Shown here one piece after another: positions 33,748 through 45,424 of a stretch of 64,000 bases of DNA. The stretch comes from Tulasnella sp. 424 (lineage: Eukaryota; Basidiomycota; Agaricomycetes; Cantharellales; Tulasnellaceae). The notes under the pieces were generated by a model, which made no database searches, had not been told where the DNA came from, and was given only the letters and a program-made list of their open reading frames with translations. Location: positions 124,001 through 188,000 of the forward strand of contig WSUB01000053.1 in assembly GCA_019633425.1 (NCBI GenBank). Reading direction: 5' to 3'. The first letter of the stretch is position 1; each line of letters starts with the position of its first letter. The position numbers and the translations under genes were made by a program.

Positions 33748-36700
33748 ATGAGGACGCAACACGATCCCACCTTGATCCTCTCATTAGAATCGGAGTTGGA
33801 CGAGACGTCGTCGGAGAACGGAGTGAAGTTCTTGAGTGAATGGGATATCGGTGAAGAGTGAGTTTTTTATAGACTTATCTTATGAAACCTCTCTAACTCG
33901 ACTCTCCGCTGCAGCTTCGCTTTCAAGTCCATCTCGCTACTAAGCACCGACGTGCCCCAACCACCGTCCCCGAGACCCTCAAGCGGAAGTCGTGGCTCCT
34001 TCGAATCTCCATCCAGACCACCTAAGCCTTCATCTAATAAAAAGGAGAATGAAATGGAGGTCGATTCACCTGAGCGAAAGGTCGCCCAGCCAACGGAAGA
34101 GGCATTGGTGGACGCAATGGTGAAAGACGAAGACGAAGACGAGGAAGAAACTTCACTGGCCGGAGGGGAAGCAGGCGAAGAGGAAGTAGACGAAGAGCCT
34201 AACCAACCGGAGAAGATGGATTCTGAACCAATGGTACAAGATCCGGCAACACCCCCTTCAATTGATGAGCCCCGAACTCCACCTCCCGTCAAAATTGCTG
34301 ATATGCCATCAAATAAAGATGAAGATCGTCTGGGAGAGTCGAGTGCTGCGGGTTCCATGGACTGGGATAATTCTCCACCCCGGCGTACTCTTGGAGATGC
34401 TCCGCAAACTAGTCCCCACTACCGACATAATTCACCAGTTCCTCCCCGCCCCCAATCTCCTACATTTGACGACTTAACCGTGAATCCAAAAGACGTGGTA
34501 CTCTCTTCGCCGCCGCTTTTGGAACCTCTGGTCACCGAATATTCTCTTTCATTGTACCCCCTCCCGCCAGTCCCTCCAACACCGAAAAAGAACAAAAAGG
34601 AGAAGAAAGAGAAAAACAAAAGCCTCGAGCTATACCGGTGGCAAGCTTCGATAGCCTCGACACCGGTTGCGGCCCTGCTCCGAAAGGCTACGAAGTGCTT
34701 GTCAAGTAAAGAATGGGCGGTTGGGTTCTCCGAACGAAGGTTTTACAAAGCCATGCGCCAGGTAGAGGTGTTGAAGTCTGAAGGAAGGTGGAGCTTCCGC
34801 CAACCGAAGAAGAGCAAAGGCCCAATATTACAGAAGGTTCATTGGGACTACGTCCTCGACGAGATGGTAAGCGCTTTCTCGCCATCCCGCATCGTGAATG
34901 GTGAAATGAACGCTTTCTTTGATAGCGATGGCTTCAAGCCGATTTTCGTGAAGAACGCAAGTGGAAAACGGCTGTTGCTTTCGAGATTGCCCATGAAGTT
35001 GCGGCATGGCACCGCGCAAGTCCGGAGGAGAGGCGAGCGATGTGCGTGCAATGGAGACCGCCCGTGATTGAAGATGTTCCAGAAGCCGAAGATACTGCTC
35101 GGACCGCCCAGCAAGAGCCTTTAGATCTTGAAGCTCGTGACGACGAACCCGAGGATACGACTTCAGGGCAACGAGAGGCACCCTTAGAAGATGCCGAGAT
35201 GTCATCTGTACCCATGGACGAGCAGGACGAGCCGAAGGATGATAGCGGTGAACTCGGAGCAGGTGCAGACCCGGAGACCTCAAACGCTGCAGAGACGTTG
35301 AAACAACTGGACGCGCAGCCGGCACCATCTGAGGAGCCTCATATCAAGGAGGAGGCTATGGCTGTTGACTTTAGCGCCTTCAGGGCAGGTGGGAGTGAAG
35401 ATGCGGAGGGCGAGGGCGAACAAGACGGTGATGGCGAAGATGGAGATGGGGAAGCGGAGGATATTAAAGACTCCATAATGGGCATGATACAGGATCCGTT
35501 CGACACGGCCCCAGACAACGAAGCCGCAAATGGCGACAAACCATCTGGGTCATCCGGAGGATCAGGAAATAAGGCTGGAGCTACAATCAAAGTGCAACAT
35601 GCGCAGTCCCTTCGCGCTCCTCTTCTCCAAGACCTCGGCACCACGGATACCATCCTCGATCTTGCCAAGTTGACCGACAACCTGTCCCTCGACCCTCCGG
35701 CCCCATCGTCCAATGACTCCGGTCCATCTGGTCTTCGGGAGCAACCGGCAATCAAACTACCCGACCTCTTCCCCGAACTCACTGCGTACGGTCCATTTGT
35801 CTCTGCAGCCGAACTGAAGGGCAAGCTGGACAAACGTATTGATGAAACCAATAACGGGAAGCTAACTTATGTATCGAGACTTTTCGACATCAAGCCAATT
35901 CTCATCAGTACGCTGCAGCCGGCGAAGAAACGGAAGCTGGAAGGATGGGACGATTTAGCAGAGTTCTACCCGGCCGACGACACTGTTCAAGAGCTCCGAC
36001 CAGCTGAATTCTACCTCCCTCCACCGCCACGTAAGTCGACATCATAGTTGAGACTGACCTTTTCGACTGACCGTGGACGTTACGACGCGCAGCTCTCTTC
36101 TCTGGAAATCGAAAGCCTAAAGAATACCCTCAAACGCGGCTCGCTCAGACTCAACTCACCCAAGAGCAAGCCCAGCATCGCGTCACCACCCAGGTCTGGA
36201 CACCCGAAGAGGACGCCCAACTGAAACATTTCGCCTTCCTCTACTCCCTCAACTGGCAACTCGTCGCCGACGCTTTTGCGACCTGGCGGAAATCCATCTC
36301 GACGGACAGGAGGACGGATTGGGATTGCATGGTGCGATGGGATAGGATGTTTGGTCCCATGTCTAAACAGCTGGCATTGCAACAGCAGCAACAGCAACAA
36401 CAACAGATGGAGCTGGACGACAATACGCCTATCGGATCTAGAAAGGGTTCTAGGAATATTGCTAGCCGCTATAAAGATCCACCGCCACCGACGCCCTCCT
36501 CTGCTGGTGGGAGCGTCCAGATGATGCCCCCTCCTGGTCAACAGCAACCCAACCCCGGACCGCTCAAGCTTTCGGATTTGAACAGGAAACAGATTCGGAG
36601 AGGCTTCATGCACGAGGCGATGAAGAGGACTGCGAAAAAGAGGGAGCTGGCTCTGCAGAAAGGTCCGTTTGCCCAGTCCCACCCAACCTTCTTGATCCTG

Positions 36701-37813
36701 TGCCTAACTCACGCGTGGTCAACGTATTTTGCAGCTACGAACAACCAAGTGAAAAGCCGTAACATTGTCAATATTCATGAGACTCACGTGGCGCAGCCTG
36801 GTCTTTCCCCCGCCGAACTGAGCCTCCTGAAGTTGGACCGAGACCGTAAAGAGGCCCAAGCCGTTAACATACGAAAGGAACAAGCGATTCGGCAGATGTT
36901 GGCGGCTACTCAGCAACGAATGGGAGTATGTGGAGACCTTCCGTTCGTTCATGACACTCGGAGCTGACACTTGCCCATCTGCCTAGACCCCCGGGATCGG
37001 CTCGAAACTCCCTGTGAGCGCAATGATGGCTGCAGGTGGACCAAACCAAGTAGCACAAATCCGCAACATGCAAGCTGCTCAAGTCGCACAGATGCAGCGG
37101 GCCCAAGCACAAGCTCAAGCAGTAGCTGCTCAACAACAGCAGCAGCAGCAACAGCAAGCGCAGGCTTCGCAACAACAGTCCCCTCCAGCCGTGGCTGCCG
37201 CCACTCCAACGCCGCCCATGTCCCGCGTCCCAACCGTAACGCAACAAGCTGTTCTAGCTCAGGCAGGGAATCAAGGGAACCCGTCGGCAGCAGCGGCCGC
37301 GCAGCTGGCTGTTGCTCAGCAAGTAGCGGCGAGCATGCAGGCTCAGCAAGGACAAGGACAAGGGTCCCCGCCCAGACCCACGCCACAGCAGGCGGCGAGC
37401 CTTCAGCAGCAGCAGCAGCTCTTGAGAGCTCAGCAGCTTGGTTCTCAAATGCAACCGTTTGACCCGAGCATGATGAGTGGGATGACGCCGGAGCAGGTAC
37501 GTTTTCTGTTGGGAACTCTCTACGTGCGATGTGGCTCCTCGAAAAGGTCCTGTTGTGCTGATGCTTTTACGGTCAGATGCAGCTTGCAATGACCCAGCAG
37601 ATGCACCTCCGTATGGTATGCCTTTCAGAGTCGTCCGTCGGGGTATCAGGTGGCTGATACCGCTTATTTTTTTTTTCCATTTTTGCTTCGGCGTAGATGA
37701 TGCAGCAAGCACAGCAGAACCAAATTAACAACTTGCGAGCGGCTGCGAATGGGACTCCAGTTCAACCGCCGGGAAATTCGGGAGCAGGTGCCTCTCCGCC
37801 AGGTCAAGGGTGA
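33748..37813 (+). CDS. EAF1: VID21/EAF1-like NuA4 scaffold with HSA and SANT domains
   Basis: Eight exons (33748-33857, 33915-34866, 34926-36030, 36093-36662, 36735-36925, 36987-37496, 37577-37615, 37697-37813) join to 1197 codons in phase. The N-terminal third is Pro/Asp/Glu-rich. The HSA domain spans roughly residues 295-390: ELYRWQASIAS, RQVEVLKSEGRWSFRQPKK, KVHWDYVLDEM then RWLQADFREERKWKTAVAFE and WHRASPEERRAMC. A SANT/Myb domain lies near 755-815 (QVWTPEEDAQLKHFAFLYSL, NWQLVADAF, CMVRWDRMFG). The C-terminus is Gln/Ala-rich with long Gln runs. In yeast, Eaf1 (Vid21) organises the NuA4 histone acetyltransferase; HSA binds actin/Arp4 and SANT binds chromatin. The domain order and C-terminal poly-Q match that family, so I am confident. 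Confidence 0.9.
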
Positions 37814-38241
37814 TAATATTTAGTAGGCTAGTGGTCGTTTGCCCCGTTGGATATTCGCCAGTACAGTTTGTTTCCATGGTTGTAATTCTATTCCGGTGTT
37901 CTTTAATTCTTCAAACAAACCAATTTCCTGTTAGCTTGTGCGAAGAGCATTGAGAGATCCCGCCCTGCCGGAGGGAGTCTAAAACGGACGGAGCGAGTCA
38001 ACAACTTATCAACGATTTTCATAACGAAAAAGAAGGGGTACTAATTATGGGTATTGTAAAATCACTAAGTGAGGTGGAGAAGAAACGTATCCAGTACTCA
38101 AAGAAAGAAGGTTCGTTGTACAAAATTAAATACGTAAGGCTACAATGAAGGGTGAGATACGAGACACTTGAAGTTTGGGACGGCTACGGACGCATTTACT
38201 GTGAAAAGGAAGTTAGAATCGCTCGTCAGACATGGGGGTGG

Positions 38242-38894
38242 TCAACGGCCAGAACTCACGTAGCTGCTGTAATCGTAATCGTAGTAAGTTCCGCGGTAGC
38301 CGTGCTTTCTCCTTGTGGCGTGAATAGCGATGAGGGAGACGATGAATGTGAATGCGGCGAGGCCGAGGGCGGTCCAGCCGAGGGCTTCGACGGTTTGAAG
38401 TTCACGACAGCTGGAGGAATGGTCATTAGCCATGAAGATTGATTCGAGCGGATGGTAAACGTACAGAGAGATTGCAGGCGTTCCATGACAATTACCACCA
38501 ACCCTGACTTGCATGAACAGCGCAGCGCCAATGGCCCAGAAGATAACCGTTATGATGAGCCAGAGCGCGGAGCTTGCAATGGAAGCGAGGAAGAACAGAG
38601 CTCCGGCCAACATGAACGCGATGTAAGCCAAACCGAAGAAGACGGTCCAGCAAGCACAGAACATGATGAAGTCGAGACGGGCTTTGAAGTCGCGCGAGGT
38701 GTACCCTCCTTTGCCATCTGGGTAGCCGTTTTTATCGAACGTGCTACGAAGGCCGGGTGGGGGTAATGTCAGTCGGTGGGCTGGGAGAAAGAGTCGGGGC
38801 TGGCGACGTACTGGATGAGATACGCGACAAGGCCGAGCTCTGCAGCGCCGACTGCTGTGAGGAGGATGAAGAGAAGAGGATGATATCCAGCCAT
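38242..38894 (-). CDS. MARVEL-like four-span membrane protein
   Basis: Three exons (38894-38812, 38743-38465, then 38410 down). The hydrophobic segments are HPLLFILLTAVGAAELGLVAY, FCACWTVFFGLAYIAFMLAG, SALWLIITVIFWAIGAALF and AALFMQV-linked CRELQTVEALGWTALGLAAF. The second exon contains a soluble loop with a DKNGYPDGKGGYTSRDFKARLDF motif. Spacing, short loops and the CRELQ/A-rich last span resemble fungal MARVEL-type proteins. The C-terminus is Tyr-rich (YYDYDYSSY). The ending is ambiguous: reading on gives a stop at 38242, but a strong gtgagt donor follows the last Tyr, and the next acceptor (38199) is followed directly by TAA at 38198-38196, adding no residues. No function can be read from the sequence. 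Confidence 0.72.
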
Positions 38895-39929
38895 TATAGA
38901 TTTGTTTCGTCAGCGTTCAAGGTCCGAAGCTCGAGGGTTCGTGATTATTCGTGAGGCGAAGGGAGATCGTACCGTAGGGGGGCGGCTTGCTTAGAAAACG
39001 CGTGCAGTCCAACATCCAACGAATATTAAATACCTTGAGGTTCTTGTTATGATGACAGTGCTGCGGCCAATTGGGAGCGGAGAGGTGCAAGACGGGGATT
39101 GGGCGCGCTGACGTCATCGACTCATGACGTTGGAGATGTGCACTTAGCCCGGACCCACCTAGGGTTAGCAATGGTTAGAGTCAAATTATCTTTAGAAATG
39201 TGAGAGGAGATAAGAACCAAGGCCATGGGTATGTCGTCGGCCGGTAGAGTGGTGCCCGTAGTCCGAAACGAGGTCTGCATCGGGAAAACAAACTCCACCT
39301 TCGGTGCACAGTATGACGCCAAGGGTATGGTCAGTTGGCCTTTGAAGGCCCCGAAAACGTGCAAAGAGGAGCATTGGGGAGCATCTGGAATATTGTCAAT
39401 ACAAAGGGGAACAGCAGGTCGTGTGTCGTCATTCGGCCAGATACTCGGCCAGGTACATCGACCGGGATGGTTGCGGCCTTGATCGATTCAGAAGCATTTA
39501 AGAATTATTTCTCTGAGAGAGTGTAATTCACAAGATTAGATTCTCTGTGTGATTGAATGTTCTTTGATAGGTGCAGACTTCGGGGCTTGTAGCTCTCACG
39601 TGAGCATGGGGGAGGGGGGAAGTCCAAAGTAGGGATGCAGCGCTATGGCGTTCCAGCGTAATCGACCAAGAATTGTCGTTTAATCAGAGATAACGGCCAT
39701 ACTCGAGTGCTCTCCGACAGCGTTGGAGACGGAGAAGGGACCTAAAGGGCTGCGTGACACGTTTGACCGTGAGAGTATCTACCTTGAGATCATTTGTTTG
39801 CTTGTTTACTTTCCCATCCCCCGCCTTCGAAATTCCGGACGTGCCTTCTTGGGTCCAACAGCGTAATTTTACAGTTTTCCTTTGCTCTCCCTCCCTTCTC
39901 CCTCTAGTTCCCCATCTCACTCACGCACA
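38895..39929. other. Intergenic region upstream of the OTC gene
   Basis: About 1 kb. No convincing gene; small open frames on both strands near 39120-39480 lack domains. The last 150 bp are CT-rich and lead into the OTC start. Parts of this promoter-side sequence (TTTGTTTGCTTGTTTAC and CGCCTTCGAAATTCCG) recur before each OTC pseudogene. Confidence 0.4.
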
Positions 39930-41266
39930 ATGGCCCCTCCTCATCTCATGACGCTCGCCGACCTCAGCGTCGCTCAAATCAATCGTTCGTTGGCTCACGC
40001 CGCGCACCTCAAAAAGCTGTCTCAACCAGTCCTCAAGCCAAATGCCACTACCACCAAACTTCCTTCAAACTCTCTTCACCACAAATCAATCGCCTTGTTG
40101 TTCTCGAAACGCAGCACTCGGACTCGTGTCTCTGCGGAGACAGCCGCATCGCTCTTGGGTGGGAGAGCCTTGTTCCTCGGAAAAGAGGACATCCAGCTTG
40201 GCGTGAACGAGAGCGCCGGTGACACCGCCAAAGTGATTGGTAGCATGTGCCAGGGAATTTTTGCTAGGGTTGGAGAGCACGAGGAAATTGAGGTAAGTTT
40301 AGAATTTTATTTTTCGTACGTCAAGGAAACGAGGGCGGATCGGCTTTCGTCGGTCTTACCCTCCATCCCCTTCTCTGACTCTTTACCTCTATCCTTATTA
40401 GGAACTCGCTCGGCACTCACCAGTACCAGTCCTCAACGCTCTTTCTTCACTATGGCACCCAACGCAAATCATGGCGGACCTTCTCACTCTGCACGAACAC
40501 GCGCACCTCTTCTCGGGCGCATCCAAGGGCTCATCCAAGGGCACCACTCCCGAAGGTCTACCAGCTCTTCCACCGCTGACGATCGCCTGGGTCGGAGACA
40601 GCTCGAACGTCCTGCACGACATGCTCGTCACCTATCCGCGACTGGGCCACAAGATCCGAGTCGGAACGCCTTCAAACCCAAAGTACCATGCCCCCGCTGC
40701 AGTTTGGGATAAGATCAAGGAAGTCAACTGTGAGAAGGGCATCTTTTGGACGGACGATCCCAGGGAAGCTGTCAATGGTGCGGACGTCGTGGTCACCGAT
40801 ACGTGGTACGTAGGCAAAAAAAATTTTCAGGGATCCCAATCCGTGTCTCTCTCTCAACGCTTATGGTCGGAGATGTTGTAGGATCTCTATGGGTCAAGAA
40901 CACGAAAAATCTCAACGACTAAAAGACTTCAACGGTTTCCAAGTCACCGAGCAGCTGTGCAAGGAAGGCGGAGCGAACCCGAATTGGAAGTTCCTTCACT
41001 GCTTACCTCGAAAAGAGCACGAGGTCGACGACGAGGTGTGTCATGTGCATCCAGTTTCTCGTTCGTGTCGATTAACCATCATCCGCATATCAAGGTCTTC
41101 CACGGCCCTCGATCGCTCGTATTCCCTGAAGCTGAGAATAGGAAGTGGACGATCATGGCATTGTTCGAGTACGTCTCTGGCTATGCTTGTTCGGCTTGCT
41201 AAAAAGAGATTCGCTGACGATGGTCTTTTCTTTGACAGTCAACTTTTCGGTCATTGGAAGCTGTGA
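39930..41266 (+). CDS. ARG3: Ornithine carbamoyltransferase, intact copy
   Basis: OTC makes citrulline from ornithine and carbamoyl phosphate in arginine synthesis. Five exons (39930-40292, 40402-40805, 40882-41035, 41095-41168, 41239-41266) join to 340 codons in phase, close to yeast Arg3. Catalytic motifs are complete: STRTR for carbamoyl phosphate (residues 62-66), the ornithine loop SMGQE (258-262), and HCLPRK (295-300) with the catalytic Cys. The start ATG follows a CT-rich leader. The protein begins directly with the enzyme fold ([17 protein letters not shown]) and shows no obvious mitochondrial presequence, although most fungal OTCs are mitochondrial; yeast Arg3 is a cytosolic precedent. 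It is the only intact OTC among six copies here and heads the array. Confidence 0.93.
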
Positions 41267-41705
41267 AGACTTTTCGTAGCGTAGAATGATGCAAAAAAAC
41301 TTTGATGCTGGCCAGCTCAGACGGGGTAACGATTCGTCCACTCCTCTATGTGGGCGCACGATTGCCTTGCTTGTGGGTGACCTCCCGAATTGTAAGCGGA
41401 GCTCCGAAACTCTCAAGGCTCCCAAGGTCCATACAAGTTACCTGCTGCCAAGTCCAGAGACTGGTTGACCGCTTGCCTCTGCCCTTCAAACCGTTGACCA
41501 GCTGTGAGGTCTGGTTCGCATATATGGAATACAAATTCCTCCGCACAATGGTCTGAATATACAAGATGTATCACCTAAGGTGGCGCAAAGCTGCTTCATT
41601 CCCGCGATGAGCCATGAATGAGGAGTCTGAAACCCTGTCAAATCGGCTCGAAGATTAGTTCCTGCAAAATAATTCAACGAGGGCCGTTAGCTTGCAACGC
41701 AGCTT

Positions 41706-43096
41706 CTATTTAATATTCAGTATTCCTACCGCATCAAAAGCTTCATCATAGTTCGTCAGTCTGAAAAACACATAACGATAACGACCTCCATCGCTGGAAT
41801 AAAAGAGCAAGCGCTCCCCTATGCGGCAATGTCAGAGTACAGGAATAGTGTCGGTCAGTTCGTGATAAGATATACATACCTGATCCACTTGTATCTAAAG
41901 CCGAGATTGAGATTTGATGATCGTCTAACTTAGAGACCTTCCAAGGTATGGTTAGGGTGGGTCCACCATATTGCGAGTCCGAAGTTGTGGCTCCCGAAGT
42001 TGAGTTTAGACCGCAGATGCATAGGTGGCTAAATAAAGATGCAACCAATTAAGTGACAAACCCGCAGTGGCTGAGGCCTACTAACTTATTGATCTGAGTG
42101 CGGTCTGCAATATACCGCCTCAACCCAAGTACATCAAAGCCCTGAATCTGATTCTGAAGCCAAGGAAATAAGGTTCAGTGTTATAAAAGGTGCCGAAATG
42201 GCGCTTACATTGGGAATGAGCAGGTTCTGGGGTCCGTCGGATGCACGGAGGGATTCGGTCTCGACCTCTAACGCGTCGGCTACGGATGTAGTAGCATTTA
42301 GCCGACCTGGTTGATTTGGGACTAGGCCAAGGACTTTGGATAAATAATAGGTCTCGGAGTCGCCTTCCTTAAAAACTCTGAGTCGGCCTCTACGTCGGCC
42401 GTTATTGGCGACAGGGGCACTAGCTGCAGTGACTGGGGAAGTAGCTGCCGAGGCCGGCGTTGGGATTATTCTGAATCAGAATTTACTCAGACACCGATGG
42501 CATCAGTGATGGGAAATATGACAGAAACGCTTACGAAGAACCTCCTTCCATTTGACCATACTGGGTAAAGATTGCCTGCTGCAGGGAGTTCCAATCACCC
42601 CGCACTCCGAGATCGAGCGACGCATACCACCTCAAGGCACTCTCCACAAAGCACCCCGAGGCAAACTTTGCAGTCCAATGTACGTCATCGAGCTTTCCGA
42701 CGTCCAGAGCTCTCTGTCGAACCCAATGGACGAAACCCTCTGCCTCTGCGCCACTCCTTCCGGCGAACAGTAACCGGTATCTCAATAGCATCGCACTTCT
42801 AAGCAGCTTCCAGCTTCCTTGAGTTTCCTCATCAAGGGCACTCCACCACAGTAGGGCATCCCCTGCCACGCAGGTTGCGACCAAGTCCGCAATCCACTGA
42901 TCATCCCGCAATTTACCTTCGGCGCGTGCGTACTTGTTCACAGCAGCGATAAATTTCTCGCATTCCTTGGGGTCCTTTCCTGAGAATTCTAGATGATTTG
43001 GTTCTATCAAATATTAGTCAACGACTTTGGTGGTCTGAGGGGAAGGTAGCTGGAGTTGAATAGGCGGGCGGCACCGAACATACCGTTTGCTGACAT
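41706..43096 (-). CDS. Gag-like protein, array copy G1 (intact)
   Basis: Six exons (43096-43084, 43003-42535, 42470-42209, 42153-42086, 42028-41880, 41818-41706) join to 357 codons in phase. The 13-nt first exon encodes MSAN. Exon 2 carries two copies of a Gag-like helical module: ARAEGKLRDDQWIADLVATC with GDALLWW, W, LLRYR; then VDVGKLDDVHWTAKFASGC-type sequence with SALRWYASL, W, FTQYG. This W-x-A...G/A-L-x-W...W...Y pattern resembles the capsid region of Ty3-type Gag. Exon 3 has a Pro/Ala linker then NNGRRRGRLRVF, EGDSETYYLSKVLGL, GRLNATTSVADALEVE. Exons 4-6 add FDVLGL, GGPTLTIPWKV and a last block rich in Tyr/Phe. No protease, reverse transcriptase or integrase is present. It is probably a domesticated gene; function unknown. 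Confidence 0.75.
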
Positions 43097-43639
43097 GAGC
43101 GCTTCAGTCCCTTAAAGCCGTCTAGTCACCTTGGCTTGGTCGCTGTCGTGATGGTTGTTGGGTAATTGTCGAAATTTGGTCAAGTCTAGCTGATCTAGCA
43201 ATTGGTCGAGCGTCGTCAGAAGCGAACTAGACCGTTCACACGCCACGGACTATCAGCTCCCTTGTTTGCTTGTCTACCTTCACAAGGGGAGAGTGGTAGT
43301 AATGTTCCGGCCCAGAACACGGCGGCAATGTGTGAGAACAAGCAGCTCGCGTTTGGGCCATTTCCGAATCCAAAACATGACCCAAGCATTTTCTGCTAAA
43401 ATAAGCTAATCGGCTTGATTTTAGCTGAGAAAACTACGTACGTTTCCCGAATTCAAACATGCCCTGGACATGGACGCTCATTGCCCACACATCCGTCGCG
43501 TGTTCGGATTCCGGACATTACCAACCTCCCCTTGTACTTCCCATCGCGCCCCGCCTTCGAAATTCCGACTTCTTCTTGGATCTAACAAGGGGCAGTTTTA
43601 CTCTCCTCCCCCTCTTAGTTGCTGAACCTCACGCTTCTC
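43097..43639. promoter_or_regulatory. Shared head-to-head promoter region, repeated through the array
   Basis: About 540 bp separates the Gag-like start from the next OTC copy, transcribed in opposite directions. Conserved blocks recur in each unit: TTATTGGGTAATTGTCGAAA-type sequence, TGGTCAAGTCTAGC, then GAACGTTCGCACGCCACGGA. Equivalent stretches are 46813-47070, 50225-50495, 53642-54435 and 60169-60464. Its persistence beside decayed OTC copies suggests it still serves the Gag-like genes. Confidence 0.5.
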
Positions 43640-44962
43640 GTCGCTCGCCGACCTCAGCGTCACCCAAATCAATTGTCCGTTAGATCATACCGCAACCCGG
43701 GCCTCAAAAGGCCGTCTCAACCGATCCTCAAGCCAAACGCCACTATGACAAAACTTCCTTCAAACTCGAGTAAATACAACTCGATTGCCTTCCTGTTCTC
43801 GAAACAAATCACCCGTACCCGTGTCTCTGCCGGACCGCCACTTCACTCTTGGTGGTGAACCTTGCAGCCCTTGCTCCTCCGGAAAGTGGACATCCAGCTT
43901 GGCGCGAATGAGAACGCCAGCGATACCGCAAAGGGTCATTGGTAGCATGCACCGGGGGATATTTGCTAGGGTCGGGAGCACGAGGAAATTGAGGTAAGTT
44001 GAATGAAAAGTATGTTCTCATACATCAAGGAGACGAGGGTGGATCGGCCTCCGCCGGTCTAACCTTCTCTGATTCTTGGCCCCTGCCTTTATTAGGAACT
44101 CGCTCGACACTCACCAGTACCAGTTCTCAACGCCCTTTCCTCACTATGGCACCCGACGCAAATCATGGCGGACCTTCTCACCTTGCATGAACACGCGCAC
44201 CTGTTCTCGGGCGCATCCAAGGGCTCGTCCAAGGGCACCACTCCCGAAGGTCTACCAGCTCTTCCACCGCTGACGATCGCCTGGGTCGGAGACAGCTCAA
44301 ACGTCCTGCACGATATGCTCGTCACCTATCCGCGACTGGGACACAAGATCCGAGTCGGAACGCCTTCGAACCCAAAGTACCATGCTCCCGCTGCAGTTTG
44401 GGATAAGATCAAGGAAGTCAACTGTGAGAAGGGCATCTTTTGGACGGACGATCCCAGGGAAGCTGTCAATGGTGCCGACGTCGTGGTCACCGATACCTGG
44501 TACGTGGGCAACAAAATTTTCAGGGATCCCAATCCGTCTCTCTCTCTCCCGAGGCTTATGGGTCGGAAATGTTGTAGGAGCTCCATGGGTCAAGAACACG
44601 AAAAATCTCAACGACTAAAAGACTTCAATGGCTTCCAAGTCATCGAGCAGCTGTGCAAGGAAGGCGGAGCGAACCCGAATTGGAAGTTCCTCCACTGCTT
44701 ACCTCGATAGGAGCACGAGGTCGACGACGAGGTGTGTCATGTGCATCCAGTTTCTCGTTCATGTCGATTAACCATCATCCGCATATCAAGGTCTTCCACG
44801 GCCCTCGATCTCTCGTGTTCCCCGAAGCTGAGAATAGGAAGTGGACGATCATGGCATTGTTCGAGTACGTCACAGGCGATGCTTGTTCGGCTTACTAAAA
44901 AGAGATTCGCTGACGATGGTCTTTTCTTTGACAGTCAACTTTTCGGTCATTGGAAGCTGTGA
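43640..44962 (+). pseudogene. OTC pseudogene copy 2
   Basis: All five exon equivalents are present. Exon 1 lacks an ATG, has frameshifts, and its carbamoyl-phosphate motif is changed (QITRTR where the intact gene has RSTRTR). Exon 2 (44096-44499) is nearly identical to the intact gene and fully open. Exon 3 has TAG at 44708-44710, replacing the Lys right after HCLPR. Exons 4 and 5 look normal. The contrast between a decayed first exon and near-perfect later exons points to gene conversion from copy 1. Confidence 0.85.
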
Positions 44963-45424
44963 AGACTTTTTCGTAGAATGATGTAAAAAAAACTTTGATG
45001 CTGGCCATCTCAGACGGGGTAACGATTCGTTCATTCCTTTACGTGGGCGCACGATTGCCTTGCTTTGTCAGGTTATATCCGTAAAGACTTTTTGGTAACC
45101 TCCCAAATTGTAAGCGGAACCCCGAAACTATCTCAAGGTCAATACAAGTGACCTGCTGCCGAGTCTAGAGACTAGTTGACCGCTTGCCTCCGCCCTTCAA
45201 ACCGTTGACCAGCTGCGGGGTCTGGTTTGCATATATGGAATACAAATTTCTCCGCACAATGGTCGGAACATACAAGATTTAACTAATCACGTAAGGTGAG
45301 GCGAAGCTGCTTCATTCTCGCTATGAGCCATGAATGAGAGTCGGGAACCCTGTCAAATCGGCTCGAAGATTAGTTTCTGCAAAATAATGCAACGAGGGCC
45401 GTTAGCTTGCAACGCAGCTTCTAT

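Noticed and set aside
44165..44710. OTC copy 2 as a functional short OTC
   Set aside because: It lacks the carbamoyl-phosphate domain start, and the frame ends right at HCLPR before the last structural elements.
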